Positions 25,359 to 33,857 of a DNA stretch of 64,000 nt are shown here, piece after piece. This stretch comes from Streptacidiphilus sp. PB12-B1b (GTDB taxonomy: Bacteria; Actinomycetota; Actinomycetes; Streptomycetales; Streptomycetaceae). Made by a program: the position numbers and the translations under genes. The notes under the pieces are model-generated. The model was not told the origin of the DNA. It saw only the letters and a list, made by a program, of their open reading frames with translations, and searched no databases. The DNA is taken from positions 806,001 through 870,000 of the forward strand of contig NZ_CP048405.1 of assembly GCF_014084125.1 (NCBI RefSeq), in the 5' to 3' direction. Each line of letters begins with the position of its first letter. Position 1 is the first letter of the stretch.

Positions 25359-28151
25359 GTGGGCGAGTCCCCCGGCAGGGTGGAACGGAACGGCGACGCG
25401 GACGGGGACCAGGAGGTGACGGTCCTCCCGGACACACGGGACGACGCGGATCGCGCGGATCGCGCGGATCACCGCGAGCCGAAGGCCGCCGCGGGCGGCG
25501 CCGACGCCTCAGCGGGCCCGGACGAACCGGACGACGCCGCCGAGGACGTCCGCGAGGACGCGCGCGAACCGGAGCTGGCCGGCGTCGGCGCCGCCGCGGC
25601 CGCCCGGGACGGCGGATCCCGCACCGCGGAGCGCCCCGCCCCCCGCAACGGCGCTCCGCGCCCCGCCCCCGACCCCCGCAACCACCCCGCCGACCCCGCC
25701 CCCAACGGCACCATCGCCCCCCAGCCCACCCCCACCGCCGAAGCCGCCACCGAGGCCCCGGAGAACGCCCCCGCCGCCGACCGCGAAGCCGGTTCCAGCC
25801 AAGCCGACGGCAGCGAGAACAACGCCTCGCAGCCCGCCGCCGCCGCGCGCGACGGCGCCGCGCCTACCGGCCCCGCCGAGCGCGAGGCTGATTCCAGCCA
25901 AGCCGAGGACGACGACGCCTCCGCAGCCGCCGCGCCCGGCGCCGAGCCGTCCGCTGAGGCCGCTACCGCCGCGCGCGCTGGCTCCGCCGCGAGTGAGGTC
26001 GACTCGGGCCAGGTGGGAGACGGTGACGGCACCGCTTCGCAGTCCGCTGCCGCTCCCGAACTCGATGGCGACGCGCGCTCCGCCTCCGTTGAGGCTGATT
26101 CCGGCCAGGCCGAGGACAGCGAGGGCACCGCAGCCGCCGCGCCCGGCGCCGAGCCGTCCGCTGAGGCCGGTACCGCCGCGCGCGCCGCCGCTGCCGAGCG
26201 TGAGGCTGATTCCGGCCAAGCCGAGGACCGCGAGGGTGCTGCCTCGCAGGCTGCTGGCGCTGGCGAGGCTGGTGCCGCTGACGACTCCCGCGGTGCTTCT
26301 GCTGGCGGCCCTGAGGACGGGGCGTCGGTACCGGCTGCGGTGGACCCGCGTACGCCTGCCGGGGCGAATTCCGGCCAGAGTGGGGACACCCGCACCACGG
26401 AGCTGCGGACCGGTGCCGAGGCGCCCGCCCGGCCCGCCGCCGACCCGCGTACCCCGGCCGAGCCCGGTGCCGCGCCCGCCGCCGCTGCCGCGCGGAAGGC
26501 GACCGGCGACCCGCGTACCCCTGCCGCAGACCAGGCCGCGCCCAGCGCTGCCCCTGCCGCTGACAAGGCCGCGCCCGCTGCTGCCGCCGCAGGCGGGCCG
26601 GGGGACGAGGATGCGGCTACGGCGCTGCTACCGTCTGCCGCCGAGAAGCGGACTGCGCTGCTGCCGACGGTCGGTCCCGGGGGGCGTCCGGCTGACGCGC
26701 CGACCACCGCCCTGCCGACCGCGACCGCGACCGCAGCGGCGGCGTCGGCGGACCAGGCCACCCGTGCGCTGCGTCGGCAGTCGTCCCAGCCCGCCACGCC
26801 CGTGGCCCCCACGCCCGTGGCCCCCGCGCCGGCGGGCCCCGCCGACGGCGGGGAGTCCGTGCCGGAGACCACCTCCGAGGCGCTGGAGATACTGGCCACC
26901 CTCAGCAGCCGCCCGATGACCCCGCTGCGCCGCGCGCTCCAGCGCTTCCGGCTGTGGGGCGTGCTGCTGGCCCTGCTGCTGGTGATCCTCGCGGTGGTGC
27001 AGCTGCTGCGTCCGCTGCCCGCGCCGCGCCTGCGGCTGACGGCGGCGTCGAGCTACACCTTCGCCGGGGCGACGCCCACCCTCGCCTGGCCGGGCAGCGG
27101 GCAGTCCGCCGTGGAGGTCGACGGCCTGGGCATGCTGGGCAACAGCGGCGCGGAGAAGCCGGTGCCGATCGCCAGCGTCACCAAGGTGATGACCGCGCAC
27201 CTGGTCCTCAAGGACCACCCGCTGACCGTCGGCCAGCAGGGCCCGCTGATCACCGTGGACCAGCAGGCGCAGGACGACTACACCAACGGGACCAAGGACG
27301 GCGAGTCCGTCATGAAGGTCACCAAGGGCGAGCGCATCAGCGAGTACCAGGCGCTGCAGATGCTGCTGATCCCCTCGGCCAACAACGTGGCCCGGCTGCT
27401 GGGCCGTTGGGACGCGGGCACCGACGCCGCCTTCGTCGTCAAGATGCAGCAGGAGGCCGCCGCGCTGGGCATGAACCAGACCACGTACACGGACCCCAGC
27501 GGCCTCCAGGACACCACCAAGAGCACCGCCGACGACCAGCTGAAGCTGGCCAAGGTGGCGATCGAGACGCCGGTGTTCCGGGAGATCGTCAGCACCACCT
27601 CGTTCTCGCCGCCGCAGAACCCGCTGACGTACAACACCAACACCCTGATCGGCCAGGACGGCGTCATCGGCGTCAAGACCGGTTCGGACTCGGCGGCGCT
27701 GGGCTGCCTGATGTGGGCGGCCCGGACGACCGTCGGCGGCACCACGCAGACGGTCCTCGGCGTGACGCTGGGCCAGCCCGCGCTGAGCGCGTCGTTCGGC
27801 ATCCTCGACAACGCGATGGCGACCAGCAAGAAGCTGCTGGTGAGCGCGGAGAACGTGCTGCAGTCGCAGATCCTGGTGAGCAAGGGCCAGGTGGTCGGGT
27901 ACGTGGACGACGGCGAGGGCGGCCACACGCCGCTGGTCGTCTCCAAGGACGTCAACGTCATCGGCTGGGCCGGGACGACCGTCCCGGTGTCGCTGGAGGC
28001 CGTGGGCGGCGCCGTGCCGCGCACCGGGAAGGCCGGTCAGGCGGTGGCCTACCTGGTGGTCGGCACGGGCGCCAGCGCCCAGCGGATTCCGGTCACGCTG
28101 CGGTCGGCGCTGGCCGAGCCCTCGTACGGGGCCCGGCTGACCCGCGTCTGA
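25359..28151 (+). CDS. Membrane D-alanyl-D-alanine carboxypeptidase (S11) with giant disordered cytoplasmic tail
   Basis: Penicillin-binding protein that trims D-Ala from peptidoglycan stem peptides outside the membrane. 930 residues: about 530 N-terminal residues are Ala/Pro/Asp/Glu-rich with no fold, one membrane helix lies at about 534-553 (VLLALLLVILAVVQLL), and the S11 peptidase domain follows. The catalytic motifs are complete and in order: SVTK (Ser near 606), SANN (near 673) and KTGS (near 773). S11 enzymes are usually 380-450 residues, so the cytoplasmic part is an addition, with acidic repeats such as EADSGQAED. GTG at 25359 is preferred because GAGGAGG precedes it. The tail also contains several DPRTPA motifs and Thr-rich pieces that could be phosphorylated; this is inference. 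Confidence 0.9.
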   Translation: MGESPGRVERNGDADGDQEVTVLPDTRDDADRADRADHREPKAAAGGADASAGPDEPDDAAEDVREDAREPELAGVGAAAAARDGGSRTAERPAPRNGAPRPAPDPRNHPADPAPNGTIAPQPTPTAEAATEAPENAPAADREAGSSQADGSENNASQPAAAARDGAAPTGPAEREADSSQAEDDDASAAAAPGAEPSAEAATAARAGSAASEVDSGQVGDGDGTASQSAAAPELDGDARSASVEADSGQAEDSEGTAAAAPGAEPSAEAGTAARAAAAEREADSGQAEDREGAASQAAGAGEAGAADDSRGASAGGPEDGASVPAAVDPRTPAGANSGQSGDTRTTELRTGAEAPARPAADPRTPAEPGAAPAAAAARKATGDPRTPAADQAAPSAAPAADKAAPAAAAAGGPGDEDAATALLPSAAEKRTALLPTVGPGGRPADAPTTALPTATATAAAASADQATRALRRQSSQPATPVAPTPVAPAPAGPADGGESVPETTSEALEILATLSSRPMTPLRRALQRFRLWGVLLALLLVILAVVQLLRPLPAPRLRLTAASSYTFAGATPTLAWPGSGQSAVEVDGLGMLGNSGAEKPVPIASVTKVMTAHLVLKDHPLTVGQQGPLITVDQQAQDDYTNGTKDGESVMKVTKGERISEYQALQMLLIPSANNVARLLGRWDAGTDAAFVVKMQQEAAALGMNQTTYTDPSGLQDTTKSTADDQLKLAKVAIETPVFREIVSTTSFSPPQNPLTYNTNTLIGQDGVIGVKTGSDSAALGCLMWAARTTVGGTTQTVLGVTLGQPALSASFGILDNAMATSKKLLVSAENVLQSQILVSKGQVVGYVDDGEGGHTPLVVSKDVNVIGWAGTTVPVSLEAVGGAVPRTGKAGQAVAYLVVGTGASAQRIPVTLRSALAEPSYGARLTRV
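25880..26240 (+). repeat. Degenerate repeats coding for the acidic tail of the carboxypeptidase
   Basis: The coding sequence repeats blocks encoding EADS(S/G)QAED and AAAAPGAEPSAEA, with copies near 25885, 26085 and 26195 and near 25930 and 26130. Several are nearly identical in DNA, pointing to expansion by slippage or recombination. Confidence 0.7.
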
Positions 28152-28173
28152 CCCGTATCTGAACCCGCCTGGC

Positions 28174-28215
28174 CCGGCGCGGCCCCCGGTGCACGTGGAC
28201 CGGGGGCCGCGCCGG
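28174..28215. terminator. Bidirectional terminator between convergent genes
   Basis: Perfect 17-bp stem (28174-28190 with 28199-28215) with an 8-nt loop, between the carboxypeptidase gene (+) and the MFS gene (-). Confidence 0.85.
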
Positions 28216-28226
28216 TGCCGGGGAGG

Positions 28227-29723
28227 TCACATGTGCACCGGGGCCGCCTCGGCGTCCGCCTGCTCGGGGGCGGCGGCCGGCCTGCCGGAGGGGTAGAGCA
28301 GGCCGCACAGGACCATGCCGAACAGGAAGAACCCGGCGGACCACCAGTACGCCGTCGAGTAGCTGTGCAGCTGCGCCTGGGCCAGCACGGCGGGGGTGTG
28401 GTGCCTGCCGACGAGGTAGGCGGTGGCGGCGCTGGTGGCCAGGGTGTTCAGCAGCGAGGTGCCGATCGAGCCGCCCACCTGCTGGCTGGTGTTGACGCAG
28501 GCGGAGGCCACGCCCGCGTCGCGGGGCTCGACCCGGGCCGTGGCCGTGGACATCGCCGGGGCGAAGATCAGGCCGATGCCGGCGCCGAGCACCAGCAGCG
28601 GCGGCAGCACATTGGCCGCGTAGCTGCTGTGCAGGTCGAGCGCGGTCATCCAGGTCATCGCGCCCGCGCCGAGCAGCATGCCCACCGGCACGATCGGTCG
28701 TGGACCGATCCTCGGGACGAGGGAGTTCTGCGCGGTGACCGAGGTGATGATCAGCATGCCGATCATCGGCAGGAAGGCCATCCCGGTCATCACCGGGGAG
28801 TAGCCCAGCGACTGCTGGAGGTAGTACGTCAGGAACAGGAAGACGCCGAACATGCCCGCGCCGGAGATGAACATCGCCAGGAAGGACGCGGCCCGGAACC
28901 GGTTGAGCACCACCCGCGGCGGCAGCAGCGGGTGCGGGGTGCGGCCCTGCCACCAGGCGAAGACGGCGATGAGAATCACACCGGCGAGCAGGAAGCCCCA
29001 GGTGGCGACGGTGCTCCAGGGGTGCGACTCGGCGTTGGAGAAGCCGTAGACCAGGCAGAACAGGCCCAGCGAGACGATGACCGTGCCCGGGATGTCCAGC
29101 CTCGGCGGGTTGGCGGGCTTGCCCGCGCGCAGCAGCCGGATGCCGCCGGTGAAGGCGATGACCGCCAGGATCAGGTTGACGTACAGGCACCAGCGCCAGT
29201 TCAGGTACTCGGTGAGCACGCCGCCCAGCAGCAGGCCGACGGCGCCGCCGGTGCCGGCGATAGCGCCGTAGATGCCGAACGCCTTGGCGCGCTCCTTGCC
29301 GTCGCTGAAGGTGGTGGTGAGCAGGGACAGCGCGGCCGGGGCGAGCAGGGCGCCGAAGCAGCCCTGGAGGGCGCGGGCGGAGACCAGCACGGCGAAGTTG
29401 GGCGAGGCGCCGCCGATCGCGGAGGCGACCGAGAAACCGATCAGGCCGATGAGGAACACCCGCTTGCGTCCGACGAGGTCGGCGATGCGCCCGCCCAGCA
29501 GCAGCAGGCTGCCGAAGGCCAGGGCGTAGGCGGTGACCACCCACTGCCGGTTGGCGTCGGTGAAGCCGAGTTCCCGCTGGGCGGAGGGGAGGGCGATGTT
29601 CACGATCGTCGCATCGAGAACGACCATCAGCTGGGCCAGGCCGATCACCACCAACACCCACCATCGGCGGCTGTTGCCGGTGGCCTGGTCGCCGGTGGTG
29701 GATTCTGCGGTCGTACGTGCCAT
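28227..29723 (-). CDS. DHA2-family MFS drug-efflux transporter
   Basis: Proton-coupled exporter of 498 residues, fitting the 14-helix DHA2 group. It has QLMVVLDATIVNIALPSAQ in helix 1, RQWVVTAYALAFGSLLLLGGRIADLVGRKRV (motif A region, about residues 60-90), and GRHHTPAVLAQAQLHSYSTAYWW near the end. The start MARTTAEST at 29723 is preceded by GGAG and is used instead of fourteen more codons upstream. No TetR or MarR regulator is adjacent, which is unusual for this family. Substrates, typically hydrophobic drugs or own metabolites, are unknown. Confidence 0.92.
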   Translation of the reverse strand: MARTTAESTTGDQATGNSRRWWVLVVIGLAQLMVVLDATIVNIALPSAQRELGFTDANRQWVVTAYALAFGSLLLLGGRIADLVGRKRVFLIGLIGFSVASAIGGASPNFAVLVSARALQGCFGALLAPAALSLLTTTFSDGKERAKAFGIYGAIAGTGGAVGLLLGGVLTEYLNWRWCLYVNLILAVIAFTGGIRLLRAGKPANPPRLDIPGTVIVSLGLFCLVYGFSNAESHPWSTVATWGFLLAGVILIAVFAWWQGRTPHPLLPPRVVLNRFRAASFLAMFISGAGMFGVFLFLTYYLQQSLGYSPVMTGMAFLPMIGMLIITSVTAQNSLVPRIGPRPIVPVGMLLGAGAMTWMTALDLHSSYAANVLPPLLVLGAGIGLIFAPAMSTATARVEPRDAGVASACVNTSQQVGGSIGTSLLNTLATSAATAYLVGRHHTPAVLAQAQLHSYSTAYWWSAGFFLFGMVLCGLLYPSGRPAAAPEQADAEAAPVHM

Positions 29724-29916
29724 GGCCGGATCTCCGATCCGTTCAAATATGGACAAGTACGACACTATGCGGGGTCCGGGGGCCTGGCATCTGGGCCTGG
29801 AGATGCCGTCCGCACGTGCTGCATTCAGTGACCGAGGTCACACGGACTTGTAGTTTCAAGCCTCATCTGCCTAGCGTGCATCCTGTTCGCACTTATGCGG
29901 AACCAACTCTTCCGAA

Positions 29917-30083
29917 ACGCCGAGTCCTGCCGGCGGAGGCGTTGGCACACGAGTACCGACACCACGGCAGGGGCGGGGGAACCAGGTAAGTCGCCGCGAT
30001 TCCAGCATCGCGGCTAGGGGTGAAGCCGTGCACGCACGGCCGGGCAACTCCAGCCCGAATCCGACAGCTCACCTCGCAGGCGT
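29917..30083 (+). ncRNA. c-di-AMP (ydaO-yuaA) riboswitch
   Basis: The conserved blocks appear in order: CGCCGAGTCCTGCC at the 5' side, GGGGCGGGGGAACCAGG, TAGGGGTGAAGCCG, CCGAATCCGACAGCTCACC and CTCGCAGGCG at the 3' side. The closing helix P1 pairs ACGCC (29917-29921) with GGCGT (30079-30083). The element ends 20 nt before the start of a LysM-NlpC/P60 hydrolase gene. In streptomycetes this riboswitch class is known ahead of resuscitation-promoting and cell-wall hydrolase genes, and c-di-AMP binding lowers their expression. Recognition is from sequence blocks; folding was not computed. Confidence 0.93.
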
Positions 30084-30102
30084 GGGAGAGGAAAACTTCA
30101 CC

Positions 30103-31137
30103 ATGCTGCTGTCCAGCCGCGGCCGCCACCGCGCCGTTCCTGCCCGCCGTACCGCCACCCAGCGCCTGCTCGCCGGCGCCGGAATCGCCAGCGTCGTCGG
30201 CATGGCCGTCCCGCTGGCCGGCGCCACCAGCGCCATGGCCGCCCCGTCCTCCTCCGCCAGCGCCGCCAGCACCACCCCCGCGCCCGCCGTGGCCGCCGCG
30301 CCCACCTCCGCCGGCACCCCCCGCCGCGCCGCCGCGCCCGCCGGGTACACCGTCGTCGCCGGTGACTGGCTCTCCACCATCGCGCAGAAGCACCACGTCT
30401 CGGGGGGCTGGGAGCGTCTGTACGCGCTCAACCGCTCCACGCTGACCCAGGGCCCGGACCTGATCTACCCCGGCGAGCACCTGGTCCTCGACGGCACCGT
30501 CGTCGCGTCGCACACCAGCGCCCCGGCCGCCCCCGCGCCCAGCACCCCGGCCAGCACGACCAGCACCTCCGGTTCGGCCACCGGCTCGGGCTCGGGCACC
30601 GGCTCCAGCGACGCCAACACCGCCGCCTCGGCCGCCGCCCAGGCCGCCTACAACGCCGCGACCAGCGCCGGTTCCTCGACCGGCTCCTCCGCGTCGTCCA
30701 ACTCCGGCGCCGGCTCCGGCTCCGCCTCGGGCTCGACCTCCGGCGACTCGGCCACGACCACCGCGCCCAGCTCCAGCAGCGGCATGGCGGCGGCGATCGC
30801 CTTCGCTCAGGCGCAGGTCGGCAAGGCGTACGTCTACGGCGCCACCGGCCCCGACGCCTGGGACTGCTCGGGCCTGACCCAGGCCGCGCTGGCCCAGGCC
30901 GGGATCTCCATCCCGCGCACCAGCGAGGACCAGGCCGCCGCCGCCACGCCGGTGTCCATGAACGCCCTCCAGCCCGGCGACCTGCTGTTCTGGTCCAGCG
31001 ACGGCACCGCCGCCGGTGCGTACCACGTCGCCATCTACATCGGCAACGGCTCGTACGTCGAGGCCGCCAACCCCAGCGCGGGCGTCAAGATCGACACGAT
31101 CAGCGACTACACCCCCACCTTCGCCGGCCGTTTCTGA
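30103..31137 (+). CDS. Secreted LysM-NlpC/P60 peptidoglycan endopeptidase
   Basis: 344 residues. The N-terminus has Arg-rich residues and a signal sequence ending near AMAAPS (about residues 25-48). A LysM cell-wall-binding domain follows (GYTVVAGDWLSTIAQKHHVS to IYPGEHLVL, about residues 83-127), then a long Ser/Gly/Thr linker (135-225), then the NlpC/P60 domain (about 228-344). The catalytic Cys is in WDCSGLTQ (about 255), and the His in YHVAIYIG (about 307). It would cleave stem-peptide bonds in peptidoglycan. ATG at 30103 follows GAGAGGAAAAC. Expression is expected to be controlled by the upstream c-di-AMP riboswitch, which ties wall remodelling to c-di-AMP level. Confidence 0.94.
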   Translation: MLLSSRGRHRAVPARRTATQRLLAGAGIASVVGMAVPLAGATSAMAAPSSSASAASTTPAPAVAAAPTSAGTPRRAAAPAGYTVVAGDWLSTIAQKHHVSGGWERLYALNRSTLTQGPDLIYPGEHLVLDGTVVASHTSAPAAPAPSTPASTTSTSGSATGSGSGTGSSDANTAASAAAQAAYNAATSAGSSTGSSASSNSGAGSGSASGSTSGDSATTTAPSSSSGMAAAIAFAQAQVGKAYVYGATGPDAWDCSGLTQAALAQAGISIPRTSEDQAAAATPVSMNALQPGDLLFWSSDGTAAGAYHVAIYIGNGSYVEAANPSAGVKIDTISDYTPTFAGRF

Positions 31138-31173
31138 CCCTCGGCACCCAGCGGCGCCAGCCGCCGACAGCAC

Positions 31174-31205
31174 TGCGCCCCACCGGACAACTCCGGTGGG
31201 GCGCA
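31174..31205. terminator. Bidirectional terminator between NlpC/P60 and ABC permease genes
   Basis: Perfect 13-bp stem (31174-31186 with 31193-31205, arm TGCGCCCCACCGG) and 6-nt loop, between convergent genes. Confidence 0.85.
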
Positions 31206-31232
31206 GCGTCATTGCCGTCGCGGTACGGCCGG

Positions 31233-32069
31233 TCAGGCGTCGCGGCGCTTGAGCAGCACGCCGGCGACGGCCAGCAGCACCACGGCGTAGCCGACGAACA
31301 GCGCGAAGCCGCCCCACGGCGACATCAACGTCGGGTCTGGGACGACGTTGAGCAGCGCGCCGCCGGCATTGCTGGGCAGGTAGGGCACGATGTGCGGGGC
31401 CCAGCTCGAGGGCAGCAGGTTGGAAAGGATCGGGATCACCAGCAGCAGGCCGACCAGGGTGGAGATGGCACCCGCGCCGTTCCGGATCAGCGCGCCGAGG
31501 GCCACACCGAGCAGGCCGACGACGGCCAGGTACAGGCCGGTCCCCAAGACGACCCGGGCGACACCGGGTTCGGACAGCGTCACGGATCGGCTGTAGTGCG
31601 ACAGGATGGCCTGGCCGCTGTAGAACGCGACCAGCGAGGCAATGGTCATCAGCACCAGGACGACCACGGCGTAGACCACGGCCTTGGCCCACAGGACGGG
31701 CAGCCGCTTGGGGACGGCCGAAAGGCTGGCCCGGATCATTCCGGTGCTGTACTCGCCGGTGACCATCAGCACGCCGAGGACGCCGATGGCGAGCTGGGCG
31801 AAGTGGTACGGGAAGAGGCTCAGTTCGGCGCCGTTGACGATGGGGGCGCCATGGTCGCCCGGACCACCGCCGGAGTGGGCGGCGTTGGCCCAGGTGAGCA
31901 GCGGGCCCAGGGCGACCATGAGGAGCACGGCCACCAGCAGCGTGATCGGGGTGGAGCGCAGCGTCCGCAGCTTGATCCACTCGGAGTTGATCACCCGCAG
32001 CTGGGTGACCTTCCCCTCCTGGACCCGGGCCGGGGCGGCCTGGGGGAGTTCGGTGGCGGTGGTGCTCAT
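31233..32069 (-). CDS. ABC-2 type transporter permease
   Basis: 278-residue membrane partner of the ATPase encoded directly upstream (4-bp ATGA overlap). About six helices are seen, beginning with LRVINSEWIKLRTLRSTPITLL, the typical opening of actinobacterial ABC-2 permeases, then FAQLAIGVLGVLMVTGEYSTGMIRASL, a conserved cytoplasmic-loop motif of the family. The C-terminus ends in KRRDA. With the ATPase it forms an exporter, of the kind often serving lantibiotic or bacitracin resistance; the cargo is unknown. The two-component system upstream on the same strand probably controls it. Confidence 0.92.
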   Translation of the reverse strand: MSTTATELPQAAPARVQEGKVTQLRVINSEWIKLRTLRSTPITLLVAVLLMVALGPLLTWANAAHSGGGPGDHGAPIVNGAELSLFPYHFAQLAIGVLGVLMVTGEYSTGMIRASLSAVPKRLPVLWAKAVVYAVVVLVLMTIASLVAFYSGQAILSHYSRSVTLSEPGVARVVLGTGLYLAVVGLLGVALGALIRNGAGAISTLVGLLLVIPILSNLLPSSWAPHIVPYLPSNAGGALLNVVPDPTLMSPWGGFALFVGYAVVLLAVAGVLLKRRDA

Positions 32070-33019
32070 GCGGTGATCCTTCCGGTGCCGGCCGACTCGC
32101 CCGAACCGGCGACCGTGGTGCTGGCGTGGTACTCGACGGCGTCCCGGGTGAGTTCCATGAACGCCTCCTCCAGGGAGGCCTGCTGCGGCGCGAGCTCGAA
32201 CAGGGTGATGCCGTGCTCGGCCGCGATCGTGCCGATGCGGTCGCTCTCCAGGCCGGTGACCTCGAGCGTGCCCGGCTCGGCGCTCTCCACCGCGACATCC
32301 GGGCCGACCAGCAGCCCCGCCAGCCGGTCGGCGTGCGGCGAGCGGACCCGCACCACGTTGCGCGAGGCACTGCGGGTGAACTCCTCCACGGAGGTGTCCG
32401 CGATGGGCCTGCCGCGCCCGACCACGATCAGGTGCTCGGCGGTCAGCGCCATCTCGCTCATCAGGTGCGAGGAGACGAAGACCGTGCGGCCCTCGGACGC
32501 CAGCCCCTTGAGCAGGTTGCGGATCCACAGGATGCCCTCGGGGTCGAGGCCGTTGACCGGCTCGTCCAGCAGCACCGTGGCCGGGTCGCCGAGCAGCGCG
32601 GAGGCGATGCCGAGCCGCTGGCCCATGCCGAGCGAGAACCCGCCGGCCCGCTTGCGCGCGACCTCGCGCAGGCCGACCAGGTCGATGACCTCGTCCACCC
32701 GGCGGGCGCCGATGCCGGTGGTGGCGGCCAGCGCCAGCAGGTGGTTGCGGGCGCTGCGGCCGGTGTGGATGGCCTTGGCCTCCAGCAGCGCGCCGACCTC
32801 GTGCAGCGGCGCGGCATGCTGGTTGTAGGGCTTGCCGTTGACGGTGACGCTGCCCGAGGTGGGCGCGTCCAAGCCCATGATCATGCGCATGGTGGTCGAC
32901 TTGCCCGCGCCGTTGGGGCCGAGGAAGCCGGTGACGATGCCGGGCTTGATGGTGAACGACAGGTCGTCCACGGCGGTCTTGTCGCCGTACCGCTTGGTCA
33001 GGTTGCTGGCTACGATCAT
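32066..33019 (-). CDS. ABC transporter ATP-binding protein
   Basis: 317-residue ATPase of the multidrug/bacitracin exporter class. Motifs seen: Walker A GPNGAGKST (about residues 35-43), Q-loop region, signature SLGMGQRLG, Walker B VLLDEPVNGLDPEG and H-loop SSHLMSE. A C-terminal extension of about 90 residues (VRVRSPHADRLAGLL onward) is typical of this subclass. It is the first gene of the exporter pair and lies 151 bp downstream of the response regulator. Confidence 0.95.
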   Translation of the reverse strand: MIVASNLTKRYGDKTAVDDLSFTIKPGIVTGFLGPNGAGKSTTMRMIMGLDAPTSGSVTVNGKPYNQHAAPLHEVGALLEAKAIHTGRSARNHLLALAATTGIGARRVDEVIDLVGLREVARKRAGGFSLGMGQRLGIASALLGDPATVLLDEPVNGLDPEGILWIRNLLKGLASEGRTVFVSSHLMSEMALTAEHLIVVGRGRPIADTSVEEFTRSASRNVVRVRSPHADRLAGLLVGPDVAVESAEPGTLEVTGLESDRIGTIAAEHGITLFELAPQQASLEEAFMELTRDAVEYHASTTVAGSGESAGTGRITA

Positions 33020-33170
33020 CGCGGGAATCCGTTCATGGGATCACCTTGCCCGACCCGGCGACCCGGCGCGTCCCCCTGCCGCATCGGTCCGCCTACTGCG
33101 GCCGCAGTACACCCGGGCGCGGGCCTCATCCCGCTGCTGGCGGTACGCGTGCGACCCGGGGCTGATCGGG

Positions 33171-33857
33171 TCAGCCGGTGCCGGGCCGGACCAGGCCGCA
33201 CTGGTAGGCGGCGACCACCAGCTGCGCCCGGTCGCGGGCGCCGAGCTTGGCCATGGCCCGGTTCACATGGGTCTTCACCGTCAGCGGGCTGAGGAACAGC
33301 CGGACCGCGATCTCGTCGTTGGACAGCCCGAGCGCGACCAGGCCCATGACGTCCCGCTCGCGCGGCGTCAGCACGTCCAGTCGGCCCGGGTCGGCGGCGG
33401 CGGGGCGCTCCGGCTGGGAGAGGAAGCGGGTGATCAGGCTGCGGGTGGCGGTGGGGGAGAGCAGTGAGTCTCCGGCCGCCACCGTGCGCACCGCGTCCAG
33501 CAGCTCCTCCGGGCGCATGCCCTTGCCGAGGAAGCCGCTGGCCCCGGCGCGCAGCGCCTCGGCGACGTACTCGTCGAACTCGAAGGTGGTCAGGATCAGC
33601 ACCCGCACCCCGGCCAGCTTCTCGTCCGCGCAGATCAGCCGGGTGGCGGCGAGGCCGTCCAGATCCGGCATGCGGATGTCCATGAGCAGGACGTCCACGC
33701 CGGAGCCGGCGGCGAGCGCGGTGGCGAGGTCGACCGCCTCGCGTCCGTTGGCGGCCTCGCCGACGACCTCCATGTCGGGGGTGGAGTCGATCAGCATCCG
33801 GAAGGTGCCGCGCAGCAGCGCCTGATCGTCGGCGAGCAGCACGCGTACGGTCGTCAT
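33171..33857 (-). CDS. NarL/FixJ-type response regulator (paired with the adjacent kinase)
   Basis: 228 residues: receiver domain with LLADDQALLRGTF, phosphoacceptor Asp in LLMDIRMPDLDG (about residue 58) and ILTTFEFDEYV, then a LuxR-type helix-turn-helix with LTPRERDVMGLVALGLSNDEI and VKTHVNRAMAKLG. The ATG overlaps the kinase stop by 4 bp, so kinase and regulator are cotranslated. Its likely targets are the ABC exporter genes just downstream, by analogy with many streptomycete exporter/two-component cassettes. Confidence 0.95.
   Translation of the reverse strand: MTTVRVLLADDQALLRGTFRMLIDSTPDMEVVGEAANGREAVDLATALAAGSGVDVLLMDIRMPDLDGLAATRLICADEKLAGVRVLILTTFEFDEYVAEALRAGASGFLGKGMRPEELLDAVRTVAAGDSLLSPTATRSLITRFLSQPERPAAADPGRLDVLTPRERDVMGLVALGLSNDEIAVRLFLSPLTVKTHVNRAMAKLGARDRAQLVVAAYQCGLVRPGTG

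Noticed and set aside
30103-31137. Resuscitation-promoting factor
   Set aside because: The catalytic domain has NlpC/P60 Cys and His motifs rather than a transglycosylase-like Rpf domain, although the riboswitch context is similar.
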